Assembly (NCBI RefSeq): GCF_002939385.1
Contig: NZ_MULI01000007.1
Coordinates: forward strand, 62,001 to 126,000
Length of the DNA stretch: 64,000 nt
Source of the DNA: Streptomyces sp. MH60
GTDB lineage: Bacteria > Actinomycetota > Actinomycetes > Streptomycetales > Streptomycetaceae
Direction of reading: 5' to 3'
The notes beneath the pieces are model-generated. The model saw only the letters and a list, made by a program, of their open reading frames with translations, did no database searches and was not told where the DNA came from. Made by a program: the position numbers and the translations under genes. Position 1 is the stretch's first letter. The number at the start of each line of letters is the position of its first letter. Positions 7,338-15,707 of the stretch are shown piece after piece.

Positions 7338-8087
7338 TCAGCTCTCGGTGCCCGGCCGGAAGCGCCGGTAGAGGGCCGCTCCGCCCAGCACGAGTGCGGC
7401 GCCACCGGCGAGGGCGGGCACCGTGTGGTCCGCCCCTGTGTGGGCGAGAGACACCTCTCCCCGGGGCGGGGCGGCGTGCGGGGACGGTTCGGGCCCGGCA
7501 CGCTCCTCCTCGGGGGCGGACGGCTCCGGCTCCGCCGGGGGCCGTGCGGGTTCCGGCCGGTCACCGGAGTCGTTCGTCGACTCGTTGCCGACGGCCGGGT
7601 TGCCGATGCCGACCACGTTGACGCTGTTGCCGCTGACGTTCACCGGGAGGTGCACCGGCAGCTGCACGCCGTTGCCGGAGAGCACGCCGGGGGAATCCTT
7701 TCCGCTCCCCTCGGCGACCGCGCCGCCGGACGTACCGCCCGAGGCGCCCGCGCCGTGGTGCGACGCCCCTGTGTGCGGCGCCCTCGTGTGGGACCCACCC
7801 GTGTGGGACGCACCCGTGTCGGACGCACCCGTCTCCCCGGTGTTGGCGCAGCTGTTGCCCGCGGCCGGGTTGAGGAGCCCCGCCACGTTCACGGTGTTGC
7901 CGCACACGTTGACCGGCACGTCCACCGGGAGCTGGACGGTGTTGCCGGAGATCAGCCCGGGCGAACCGGCCGCGGACCCGTCGGCGCCGGCACCGTCGGA
8001 CGCGAACGCCGCGCACGCCGGCATCGTCACGGCCAGCGCGCCTGAGGCGGCGGCGGCGAGCACACCGTTTCGGGTAACCCTTCTCAT
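7338..8087 (-). CDS. chpB: Long chaplin with two chaplin domains and sortase signal
   Basis: Chaplins coat aerial hyphae and spores with amyloid-like, surface-active protein; the long class is covalently anchored to the wall. This 249-residue protein has a signal peptide (1-29), a first chaplin domain (about 41-80) with the two usual Cys, a Thr/Ser/Gly/His linker built of 15-bp DNA repeats, and a second chaplin domain (about 133-172) with both Cys replaced. A Pro/Glu-rich spacer, the sortase motif LAHTG, a hydrophobic helix and an Arg-rich tail follow. The start at 8087 has CAGGGA upstream, and a sigma-BldN-like promoter lies at 8138-8165. The symbol is given from domain plan and neighbourhood; chpA or chpC paralogues are the alternatives. 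Confidence 0.92.
   Translation of the reverse strand: MRRVTRNGVLAAAASGALAVTMPACAAFASDGAGADGSAAGSPGLISGNTVQLPVDVPVNVCGNTVNVAGLLNPAAGNSCANTGETGASDTGASHTGGSHTRAPHTGASHHGAGASGGTSGGAVAEGSGKDSPGVLSGNGVQLPVHLPVNVSGNSVNVVGIGNPAVGNESTNDSGDRPEPARPPAEPEPSAPEEERAGPEPSPHAAPPRGEVSLAHTGADHTVPALAGGAALVLGGAALYRRFRPGTES
7755..7829. repeat. 15-bp tandem repeats encoding the chaplin linker
   Basis: Five successive 15-bp units, best seen as CGTGTGGGACGCACC at 7800-7814, encode the repeating pentapeptide pattern of Thr-Gly-Ala/Gly-Ser-His in the linker between the chaplin domains. The last three units are nearly identical, the first two diverged. Slippage here would change linker length in steps of five residues. 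Confidence 0.75.
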
Positions 8088-8137
8088 GAGGTTCCCTGCC
8101 TTCCAGACATGGTCGCGGGCAGTCGCCCGCACCGGTT

Positions 8138-8165
8138 AAAACGCGGGCGCACCATCCGAGTTATG
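8138..8165 (-). promoter_or_regulatory. Candidate sigma-BldN promoter of the chaplin gene
   Basis: On the minus strand CATAAC (8165-8160) is followed, after exactly 16 bp, by CGTTTT (8143-8138). The sigma-BldN consensus is CGTAAC-N16-CGTTGA, so nine of twelve bases match with the correct spacer. It would give a leader of about 45 bases before the start at 8087. Chaplin genes are established sigma-BldN targets in Streptomyces. Confidence 0.65.
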
Positions 8166-8320
8166 GCTTATCGGCCTTTCACCCCATCGAGTGGGCCTTT
8201 CATCGAACAAGCGGTGCGCCGTCCGGTGCGCCGTCGCCCGGAGGCGCCGGCCGGGAAGCCCGCTTATGGTGAGCGAGGGCGCCGACCACCGGTCCGCGAC
8301 GGGGCGCCCGGGAGGCATCG

Positions 8321-9994
8321 ATGCAGGCCAAGCTGGAGACTCGGCCCTCGGTCCGGCGCCGCGCGGTCACCGGGGCACTCGGGCTGGCCCTGCTGGGTGC
8401 GGGACTGCCCGCGGCCGACGCCGCAGCCACCGCGACCACCGCGACCACCGCGACCACCGCGACCACGCGGGACGCCGGACCCGGCATGTCCCGGTTCTAC
8501 GACCAGAAGGTCACATGGTCGGCCTGCGAGGGCATGGACATGCCGAAGGACTTGCAGTGCGGCAAGGTCACCGTCCCCCTCGACTACTCGCGGCCCAAGG
8601 GGCCGACCCTCGACGTGGCCCTGGCCCGGTACCGGGCGACTGGTGACTCGCGAGGCTCGGTCCTGCTGAACTTCGGCGGACCCGGCGGCTCCGGCGTCAG
8701 CGAACTCGCCGTGGGCGGCAAGGAGTTCATGCACCTCACCAACGGCTACGACGTGGTGACCTTCGACCCCCGCGGCGTCGGCCGCTCTTCCCCCGTGTCC
8801 TGCGGACCGGCCACCCTGAAGATCATGGAGGCGACGGACGGGGACGGGGGGATGAGCGACCCCGAGGACGTGCTGAAGCGGCTGCGGGACGCGGCTGCCG
8901 AGTGTGCCAAGTACTCCGGCCCCGTACTGCCCCACATAGGCACGGTCGACGCCGCCCGCGACATGGAGGTGATGCGCCGGGCACTCGGCGACGACCGGCT
9001 CAACTACCTGGGCTTCTCGTACGGGACCCGGCTCGGGGCGGTGTACGCGGCCCGGTTCCCGGACCAGGTCGGCCGGATGGTCCTCGACGGGGTGGACACG
9101 CTGACGGAACCGCTGACCGAGCAGGGGCTGGCCGGGGCCCGGGGGCAGCAGACCGCGCTGGAGAACTTCCTCGACTGGTGCGTCGAGGACATCGCCTGCC
9201 CGTTCGGCCGGGACGCCCGCAACGCCCGCGACCAGGTCGAGCGCCTGGTCGCCTCGCTCGACTCCGACCCGGTGCCGTCGGCCTTCGGTGAGCCCTTCAC
9301 CGGACAGGACATGGTCGGCGCGATCGGTCAGGCGCTGTACAGCCGGGAACTGTGGCCGTCGCTGGAGCGGGCACTCGCGCAGTTGCTCGAGGACGGCGAC
9401 ACCCGCGGCCTGGAGGGCTTCTCGTCGGGCGGCGTCACCTTCCCGGTTCGCCAGCCGGGCGGCCGTGCGCCGGTCCTGGAGCCGGTGCGCGGGGACAGGG
9501 GGGCCGGCCTCACCGACGAGGAGGACGTCCCCATGGACAACCTCCCGGCCGCCCTGATGGCGATCAACTGCGCGGACGACCCGGACCGTCCCACCGCCGC
9601 CCAGGTCACCGCGTCCCTCGGCCGGCTGCGCGCACGCTACGAGGAGGCCTCACCGGTCTTCGGCCGGTACCGGCTCACCCAGGTCCTCATGTGTTACGGC
9701 CGGCCCAAGGGCACGGACTACGTCCGGGACGACGTGAGGGACCTCGACACCGCGAAGATGCTCCTGGTCGGCACCCGCGGCGACCCGGCCACGCCGTACC
9801 GCTGGACCGTGGAGACGGCCGACCGGCTCGGTCCCTCCGCCGTGGTCCTGGACAACCGGGGCGAGGGACACACCGGCTACGCGTCCTCCGAGTGCGTGCA
9901 CCGCAAGGTCGACGACTTCCTGCTGTACGGCTCGCTGCCGCCGGACGGCAGCTCCTGCGGCCCCGAGTCCGCCGTCGGCACCGGGTCCGACTGA
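8321..9994 (+). CDS. Secreted S33-type alpha/beta hydrolase (tripeptidyl aminopeptidase-like)
   Basis: This exported serine peptidase probably removes short peptides from the N-termini of proteins. The 557 residues comprise a signal peptide (1-34), a repeat-encoded Ala/Thr stretch (35-49), the alpha/beta-hydrolase core with oxyanion loop GGPGGSG (119-125), and nucleophile Ser233 in GFSYGTR. A lid region follows, and a C-terminal TAP-like domain carries the Asp in GTRGDPATPY and the late His in GEGHTG. Length and order fit the Streptomyces SlpD/SlpE and Tap group, which act in the mycelium wall or medium. The ATG at 8321 has GGGAGGC upstream. It is transcribed alone and away from the chaplin gene. 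Confidence 0.9.
   Translation: MQAKLETRPSVRRRAVTGALGLALLGAGLPAADAAATATTATTATTATTRDAGPGMSRFYDQKVTWSACEGMDMPKDLQCGKVTVPLDYSRPKGPTLDVALARYRATGDSRGSVLLNFGGPGGSGVSELAVGGKEFMHLTNGYDVVTFDPRGVGRSSPVSCGPATLKIMEATDGDGGMSDPEDVLKRLRDAAAECAKYSGPVLPHIGTVDAARDMEVMRRALGDDRLNYLGFSYGTRLGAVYAARFPDQVGRMVLDGVDTLTEPLTEQGLAGARGQQTALENFLDWCVEDIACPFGRDARNARDQVERLVASLDSDPVPSAFGEPFTGQDMVGAIGQALYSRELWPSLERALAQLLEDGDTRGLEGFSSGGVTFPVRQPGGRAPVLEPVRGDRGAGLTDEEDVPMDNLPAALMAINCADDPDRPTAAQVTASLGRLRARYEEASPVFGRYRLTQVLMCYGRPKGTDYVRDDVRDLDTAKMLLVGTRGDPATPYRWTVETADRLGPSAVVLDNRGEGHTGYASSECVHRKVDDFLLYGSLPPDGSSCGPESAVGTGSD
8429..8464 (+). repeat. Four 9-bp tandem repeats in the peptidase gene
   Basis: ACCGCGACC is repeated four times without error inside the coding region directly after the signal peptide, encoding Thr-Ala-Thr units. 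The length keeps the frame, so copy-number change would only alter the spacer after the cleavage site. Confidence 0.85.
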
Positions 9995-10046
9995 GCGGCG
10001 ATCTGCTCCGAATGCCTGATATGCCCGTGGGGCCTATCGTGCTGAC

Positions 10047-11141
10047 ATGGAGCACGATCTGAGTCCCGCCACCCTCGCCGAACTGCGGCGCCCCCGCCCG
10101 TATCCGGCCGTGTCCGTCCTGACGCCGACGCACCGCCGCGAGCCGGACAACGCCCAGGACCGCGTCCGGCTGCGCAACGCGGTCGCCGCGGCCAAGAAGC
10201 AGCTGGAGGAGGACCCTGCGGTCAGCCGCGACCGGCGCGCGGAGGTGTCCCGGGAACTCGACCGGGCACTGGCCGAGATCGACCTGACGTACGCCGAGGA
10301 CGGTCTGGCGATCTTCGCCGCCCCCGGTGAGCACCAGGTCTGGACGCTCAGCCGTTCCGTGCCCGAACGCGTGGTCCTCTCGGACACCTTCCTGACCCGC
10401 AACCTCGTCGCCGCACAGGCCGCCGAGCGGCCGTTCTGGGTGCTGTCGGTCGCCGCCGACCGCGTCAAGCTGTGGAACGGGGGCGCGGACCGGGTCGTGG
10501 AGGCACACCTCGGCGGTTTTCCGCTGGACCGGCCGGCGGAGGACTTCGACCCCGAGCGCCAGGAGCGGATCGGTGACGCGCCGAGCACCTTCCGGGACGA
10601 GGGCACCCGCAGGTTCCTGCGCGACGCCGACGCCGCGATGGGCAGGGTGCTGCGCGCGCATCCCCGGCCGCTGTACGTCACCGGTCCCGAGCCGGCGCTG
10701 TCCCTGTTCGACGAGGCGGGCGCACTGGCCGCCGACGCGGTACTCGTCCCGCACGGCGGGCTCGCGCACGGCACCGCCGAGGCGGTGTGGCAGGCGGTGC
10801 GGCCGGTGCTCGAGGACGAGGCGCGCGGGCAGGTCGAGGCCGTGGCCAGGGAACTGGACGCGGCCCGCGGCCGCAAGGACTTCGCGGCGGGGGTGGACGA
10901 GCTGTGGGAGAGCGCCCACACGGGCCGCGTCCGGCTGCTGGCCGTCGAGGAGGGCTTCAAGGTGACGATGCGCGACGACGGCGAGCACCTGCTCCCGGCG
11001 GGCGACGGCGACCTCGACGCCCGCGACGACATCGTGGACGAGATCGTGGAGCAGTGCCTGGAGACCGGCGCCGACGTCCGCTTCGTGCCGGACGGGGCGC
11101 TCGGGGACGCGGACGGCATCGCGGGGGTGCTGCGGTACTGA
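10047..11141 (+). CDS. baeRF3-domain protein (bacterial archaeo-eukaryotic release factor-like)
   Basis: This 364-residue protein has the layout of the bacterial release-factor-like family 3. The N-terminal domain contains PYPAVSVLTPTHR and the DRVRLRNAV helix. A middle RNase-H-like fold contains FWVLSVAADRVKLW, and a C-terminal L7Ae-like domain ends in VDEIVEQCLETGADVRF, with an acidic VPDGALGDADGIAGVLRY end. In archaea and eukaryotes related domains recognise stop codons or release peptides; the bacterial versions are thought to bind ribosomes, but their role is not established. It is a single gene following the peptidase by 52 bp, with its own start at 10047. Confidence 0.85.
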   Translation: MEHDLSPATLAELRRPRPYPAVSVLTPTHRREPDNAQDRVRLRNAVAAAKKQLEEDPAVSRDRRAEVSRELDRALAEIDLTYAEDGLAIFAAPGEHQVWTLSRSVPERVVLSDTFLTRNLVAAQAAERPFWVLSVAADRVKLWNGGADRVVEAHLGGFPLDRPAEDFDPERQERIGDAPSTFRDEGTRRFLRDADAAMGRVLRAHPRPLYVTGPEPALSLFDEAGALAADAVLVPHGGLAHGTAEAVWQAVRPVLEDEARGQVEAVARELDAARGRKDFAAGVDELWESAHTGRVRLLAVEEGFKVTMRDDGEHLLPAGDGDLDARDDIVDEIVEQCLETGADVRFVPDGALGDADGIAGVLRY

Positions 11142-11264
11142 CGGCCGCCCCCGGCCCGGCGACCGCTCGCCGCCCGTGGCTCTTGACGCGCATGAAACCC
11201 TGTTCGCCGTACACGTACCCGCTGCTCGCGGGTGCGCGGCGGACGGCGAAGGAGCGGGCGCGGC

Positions 11265-12284
11265 GTGAGTGAACTTCTGGGTGTGGCGGTCCTGGGTGCG
11301 GGACACATGGGTGCCGACCACATACGACGCCTCGACCGGGTGGTGAGTGGCGCCCGGGTCGCCGCGGTGGCGGACCCCGACGCCGAGCGGGCGAAGGAGG
11401 CCGTGGGCGGCATCGCCGGGGTCGTCGTGCACACGGACGCCGAGGCCGCCCTGGACGCGCCGGGTGTCGAGGCGGTCTTGATCGCCTCGCCCGGCGAGGC
11501 GCACGAGGAGGCCCTGCTGGCCGCCTTCGCGCGGGGGCTGCCGGTGCTGTGCGAGAAGCCCATGGTGCCGGACTCCGCGGGTGCGCTGCGGGTGGTCGAG
11601 GCGGAGGCGCGCCTCGGCCGGAGGCTGGCGCAGATCGGGTTCATGCGACGGTACGACGCCGAGTACCAGCGGCTGAAGTCCCTGCTGGACGGCGAGCGGC
11701 TGGGTCGGCCCCTGATGCTGCACTGCGTACACCGCAACGTCTCGTCTCCGCCCCACTTCACCTCGGCGATGCTGGTCAACAGCTCCGTCTCGCACGAGAT
11801 CGACGCGGCCCGCTGGCTGCTCGGCCAGGAGCTGAGCGCGGTGACCGTGTTGCGTCCGCGGCCGTCGGCCGGTGCGCCCGAGGGCCTGCTCGATCCGCAG
11901 TTCGTGCTCTTCGAGACCGAGGGCGGCGCCGTGGTGGACGTGGAAATCTTCGTCAACTGCGGCTTCGGGTACGAGGTTCGCTGCGAGGCCGTCTGCGAGG
12001 CGGGCAGCGCCCGGATCGGCGCGGCGCACACCATGGTGGTGACGGCCGCGGGCGGCGCGCGGGAGGAGGTGGCGCAGGACTACCTCGTGCGGTTCGCGGA
12101 CGCCTACGACCGCGAGGTGCGGAGCTGGGTGGACGCCACCCGTCGGGGCCGGGTCACCGGGCCGGGCACCTGGGACGGGTACGCGGCGGCGGCGGTCGCC
12201 GAGGCCGGGGTGCGGGCATTGGAGACGGGCGCCCGCGTGCCGGTCGAACTGGCGCCCCGTCCGGCCCTCCACGACCCGGCATAG
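11265..12284 (+). CDS. Gfo/Idh/MocA-family dehydrogenase (inositol dehydrogenase-like)
   Basis: This 339-residue NAD(P)-dependent oxidoreductase carries the Rossmann loop [13 protein letters not shown] (11-23), the family lysine in the CEKP motif (about residue 99), and the substrate-side [14 protein letters not shown] helix, whose Asp and His normally bind the sugar or cyclitol. These features match myo-inositol 2-dehydrogenases and related sugar dehydrogenases. No transporter or inositol genes are adjacent, so the substrate is unassigned. I use the GTG at 11265, with GAAGGAG 12-18 bp upstream; an upstream ATG at 11232 is possible. The gene stands alone in this direction. Confidence 0.88.
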   Translation: MSELLGVAVLGAGHMGADHIRRLDRVVSGARVAAVADPDAERAKEAVGGIAGVVVHTDAEAALDAPGVEAVLIASPGEAHEEALLAAFARGLPVLCEKPMVPDSAGALRVVEAEARLGRRLAQIGFMRRYDAEYQRLKSLLDGERLGRPLMLHCVHRNVSSPPHFTSAMLVNSSVSHEIDAARWLLGQELSAVTVLRPRPSAGAPEGLLDPQFVLFETEGGAVVDVEIFVNCGFGYEVRCEAVCEAGSARIGAAHTMVVTAAGGAREEVAQDYLVRFADAYDREVRSWVDATRRGRVTGPGTWDGYAAAAVAEAGVRALETGARVPVELAPRPALHDPA

Positions 12285-12555
12285 AACAAGGGTCCGGCGA
12301 ACGTCAGAGCGACGACGCCTTGGGAGTCCTAACCCATTCAAGTCCCGTAGCGGACCTACGACTTGCCCCGGACCACGGGTACGCCGGGCGCGTAGCCGAG
12401 TCACCCCGGGAAGACTGTGGCATATGCCGGAAGCACCACCGTATCGTGTGTCGCCGAATCCCTTACGGGGCATGGCGGGCTGTGCAACAGTCGTAACGGT
12501 CCTTCCGTCCGCCTCGGTTCCCCTTGGTCGTACCGTCAGCACATCGGAGTGCGTC

Positions 12556-13854
12556 ATGTCGTCCCATCTCTCCGCGGACCACCCGGCCGCCCAGCCACCG
12601 GGACCCGGCTCGGTCGAGGCGCTCATATCGCAGGCCCGGCGGCTGCGGGGCGACGTGGACGCCGTACGGCGGGACAGCCAGGACGACACGACGGACTCCC
12701 GGGGCCGCTGGCAGCGTGCTCTGTACGATCTGGCGCTGCACCAACTCACCGACCTTGACGCGCACTTGGCGCAACTGCGGGACGGTCCCGCACCCGCGCC
12801 CCGCGCCGGTTCCCTGCTCAGCCGGGTCGGCAGCGCGGAGTGGAACCTGCTGACGGACGAGGCCGAGTGGTCCGGGGAACTCTTCGGCATCCTCGGCCGC
12901 GACCCCGCGTCCGTCCCGCTCAGCCTCGACGAACTCCCGTCCCTGGTACTCACCGAGGACCGCCCGAAGCTGACCGCGATGGTCACGGACTGTCTCGTCG
13001 ACGGCCGGCCCATCGACGGCGAGTTCCGCGTGGTGCGCCCCGACGGAACGGTACGCACCGTGCACATGATGGGCGAGCCCGTCCTGGACGCCGACGGCAG
13101 CACCGCCTCGATGTGGGCGGTGCTCCGGGACGTGAGCGAACTGCGCCGCAGCCAGCGGGCGGTGAGCGAGACCCATGATTCGCTCCGGCACCCTCCGCCG
13201 CCGCCCTGGCACGGTCTGCTGCGGTTCCCGGAGGCGGGACGGCCCGGCCTGGACCTGGCCGCCGCTCACCTCCCGCCGACGTCCGCGACTGCTCTGCGGC
13301 CCCGGTACGACGGGTGGTACGACGCGTGTCCGCTCGGGGCCGGCGACGAAACCCTGCTCACCGTCGGCGACTTCGGTCGCCCGGAGACCGAGGCACACGG
13401 CCCGGCGGTGCTGATCGGCGCCCTGCGCGGCCTGGCGCTGGCCGGCACCCGGCCCGCGCGGCTCCGGGACCGGCTGGCCGAACTGCTCCGGACCACGGCC
13501 CTGCCGCCTGTGCACGACGCCGTGTACTGCGGCTTCCGGCCGGACACCCGCACCCTGACCTGGGCCCGCGCCTCAGGCCCCGCCCCGCTGCTCTTCCGCG
13601 GCGGAACGGGGCGTGGACTGACCGGACAGGACGGGCCGTCCGGGCAGGCCGAGGCGACCCTGGAAGCGGGCGACCTGCTGCTCCTGCACACCGGGGCACT
13701 CGAACCGGCGGCCGTGGAGCTCCTCCTCTCACTGGCCCCCCGCCTGACCGGGGCGGGCTCCGCCCAGGACGGCGCACGGATCGTGACACGGGAACTCGGC
13801 GGGCTTCCGGGTCGTGGGGACGCCTGTGTGCTGATGGCCCGGGTGACGCCGTAA
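12556..13854 (+). CDS. PAS-domain protein with degenerate SpoIIE/PP2C-like domain
   Basis: This 432-residue cytoplasmic protein has a helical N-terminus (15-75), a PAS/PAC sensor domain (about 95-205, WNLLTDEAEWSGELFGILGR then DGTVRTVHMMGEPVLDADGS) and a PP2C-like C-terminus (225-430). The phosphatase core is damaged. The usual GGDWYD is YDGWYD, so the first metal-binding Asp is gone, and the VGDxxGHG motif is VGDFGRPE. It is therefore likely to be a regulatory pseudo-phosphatase or a binding partner in a stress or sigma-factor switch. The ATG at 12556 is preceded by GGAG; the frame extends upstream to 12424 without family support. It converges with nsdB. Confidence 0.8.
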   Translation: MSSHLSADHPAAQPPGPGSVEALISQARRLRGDVDAVRRDSQDDTTDSRGRWQRALYDLALHQLTDLDAHLAQLRDGPAPAPRAGSLLSRVGSAEWNLLTDEAEWSGELFGILGRDPASVPLSLDELPSLVLTEDRPKLTAMVTDCLVDGRPIDGEFRVVRPDGTVRTVHMMGEPVLDADGSTASMWAVLRDVSELRRSQRAVSETHDSLRHPPPPPWHGLLRFPEAGRPGLDLAAAHLPPTSATALRPRYDGWYDACPLGAGDETLLTVGDFGRPETEAHGPAVLIGALRGLALAGTRPARLRDRLAELLRTTALPPVHDAVYCGFRPDTRTLTWARASGPAPLLFRGGTGRGLTGQDGPSGQAEATLEAGDLLLLHTGALEPAAVELLLSLAPRLTGAGSAQDGARIVTRELGGLPGRGDACVLMARVTP

Positions 13855-13889
13855 GAACTGCGGGAGTCCCGCGTGAAGGGCGTCGTCGC

Positions 13890-15410
13890 CTACGCCGGCG
13901 CGATGCTGCCGCCCGGCCCCTTCCCCTTGGGCGACCTGCCGGGTGACTTGTCCTTCGGCAGGGCCAGCTTGATCTCCTCCCGCAGCTCCTGGATCTTCGG
14001 GAAACCGGCGTACTCGGCGGTGAGCCGGTACATCTGGCGCAGCCGGTCCCAGGTCCGCTGGGAGGAGTTGGACCCCATCGACACCAGGGCCAGACGCGCG
14101 TACCGGTCCGCCTGTTCGGGGTCGTCGGCGATGAAGCAGGCGGAGGCCATCGACAGGTAGTCGAAGATCTTCGACCGCTGCCGACCGTCGATCCTGAGGG
14201 CCAGGGCCTTGTCCGCGTAGTGCTGGGCGTGCGCGGCGGCTCCCGGTTCGAACTCGGCGAGCGTCCGGTAGGCCAGGGCCTGCATGCCGTACAGGTCCTC
14301 CTCCTTGAACGTCTGCATCCAGTCCGGGGTCGGCGCGTCCGCCTTGTCGGAGACGAAGAGGTCCTCGGCCCGTCCCAGGGTGCGGCGCATCGCCTGGCCC
14401 TTGCCCATGGATGCCTGCGCCCAGGCCTCGATGGTGTACAGCATGGCCTTGGTACGTGGCAGTACCTGTTCGCCGGAGCCGGACTGGGCGAGTTTCATGA
14501 GGTCCAGTGCCTCGTCGGGACGCCCCAGGTGCACCATCTGACGGGCCGCCCGGGAGAGCGCCTCGCCCGCCCGGGGCCGGTCGCCGCCCTCGCGCGCGGC
14601 GTGCGCGGCGATGACGAAGTACTTCTGGGCCGTGGGTTCCAGGCCGACGTCGTGCGACATCCAGCCCGCGAGGACGGCGAGGTTGGCGGCGACGCCCCAC
14701 AGGCGCCGCTGGAGATGGGGTGGGTGGTGGTAGGCGAGCATGCCGCCCACCTCGTTGAGCTGGCCCACCACGGCCTTGCGCTGGAGACCGCCGCCGCGGG
14801 CGGCGTCCCAGGCGCGGAACACCTCGACCGAGCGCTCCAGTTCCTCCACTTCCTGCGACCCGATGGGGGCGGCCTCGTAACGGTCGAACCCGGCGGGGTC
14901 GGCGTGCAGGGGTTGGTGGGGGACGGGAGCGTCGGCCGCCAGGGCCGGATCGGTGTGCAGCCAGTCGTGCATGGCGCTGCTGAGTGCGGAGCCCGCGGCG
15001 AGCGCGGCGCCCGCGCCCACCAAGCCGCGTCGGTTGAGCATGAGGTCCATTCCCGTGAATTCGGTGAGGACCGCCGCAGTCCGCTCGGGCGCCCACGGCA
15101 CGCCGTCGGGATGTTCTTCGCTCCCGCCGGGTGGCCGTTTCCCCGCACGCCCGTGCCGGACCAGACCGAGGTCCTCGATGGTCACGACACGGCCGAGACG
15201 CTCGGTGAACAGGGCCGCCAGCACCCGCGGCACCGGATCGCGCGGGATCTCTCCCATGTCGATCCACCGCCGCACCCGCGAGGTGTCGGTCGCCAGCTGG
15301 GGGTGGCCCATGGCCGCCGCCTGCCGGTTGACCAGCCTCGCGAGTTCGCCCTTGGACCAGCCGGCCAGGCCGAACAGGTCCGAAAGACGGGTGTTGGGTT
15401 CTCCGCTCAC
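13890..15410 (-). CDS. nsdB: NsdB-type TPR regulator of differentiation and antibiotic production
   Basis: NsdA and NsdB are Streptomyces proteins whose loss raises antibiotic production. This 506-residue product has the same layout. A short helix-turn-helix-like N-terminus (about 8-85, LSDLFGLAGWSKGELARLVN and RRWIDMGEIP) is followed by a Gly/Ala-rich hinge around LNRRGLVGAGAALAAGSALS. A long helical TPR-like region (about 190-480) has repeats such as QKYFVIAAHAAREGG and QHYADKALALRIDG, and the tail is lysine/proline-rich. The start is the GTG at 15410. I name it from this architecture and its place near a chpB-like gene; NsdA or another paralogue is possible. DNA binding is not shown. Confidence 0.85.
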   Translation of the reverse strand: MSGEPNTRLSDLFGLAGWSKGELARLVNRQAAAMGHPQLATDTSRVRRWIDMGEIPRDPVPRVLAALFTERLGRVVTIEDLGLVRHGRAGKRPPGGSEEHPDGVPWAPERTAAVLTEFTGMDLMLNRRGLVGAGAALAAGSALSSAMHDWLHTDPALAADAPVPHQPLHADPAGFDRYEAAPIGSQEVEELERSVEVFRAWDAARGGGLQRKAVVGQLNEVGGMLAYHHPPHLQRRLWGVAANLAVLAGWMSHDVGLEPTAQKYFVIAAHAAREGGDRPRAGEALSRAARQMVHLGRPDEALDLMKLAQSGSGEQVLPRTKAMLYTIEAWAQASMGKGQAMRRTLGRAEDLFVSDKADAPTPDWMQTFKEEDLYGMQALAYRTLAEFEPGAAAHAQHYADKALALRIDGRQRSKIFDYLSMASACFIADDPEQADRYARLALVSMGSNSSQRTWDRLRQMYRLTAEYAGFPKIQELREEIKLALPKDKSPGRSPKGKGPGGSIAPA

Positions 15411-15707
15411 GTCAAGCCCCCAGGTTCTCGGCTGAGTTGACAGTAGCCCCGTGCAGGTTGCCGGGCGACTATTCGCCACCGTTCGCCAGGGTGCGCCAGA
15501 TGGTGTGCCACGGGCGGCCGGGTGTCAGGTAGGAATGCGCCACCCCGACCCGGTCGCCGTGGGGGTACTCCCCAGGGTGGCCCCGGGCGGCCGGTCGGGC
15601 GGCGCGACGGCTTTCGGGAGAAGCGCCCTCCGCCGGCGAACGGGCCGGACCTGACCGGTACTTCTTCAGACAGGCACAGCAGGCACACGAAGGGATCTGT
15701 CTCGCCC

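Noticed and set aside
7755..7829. Possible CRISPR array
   Set aside because: Repeats are 15 bp, contiguous and coding; there are no unique spacers.
9687..13103. A 1138-codon minus-strand frame
   Set aside because: It runs antisense to the baeRF3, dehydrogenase and PAS genes, whose motifs are clear.
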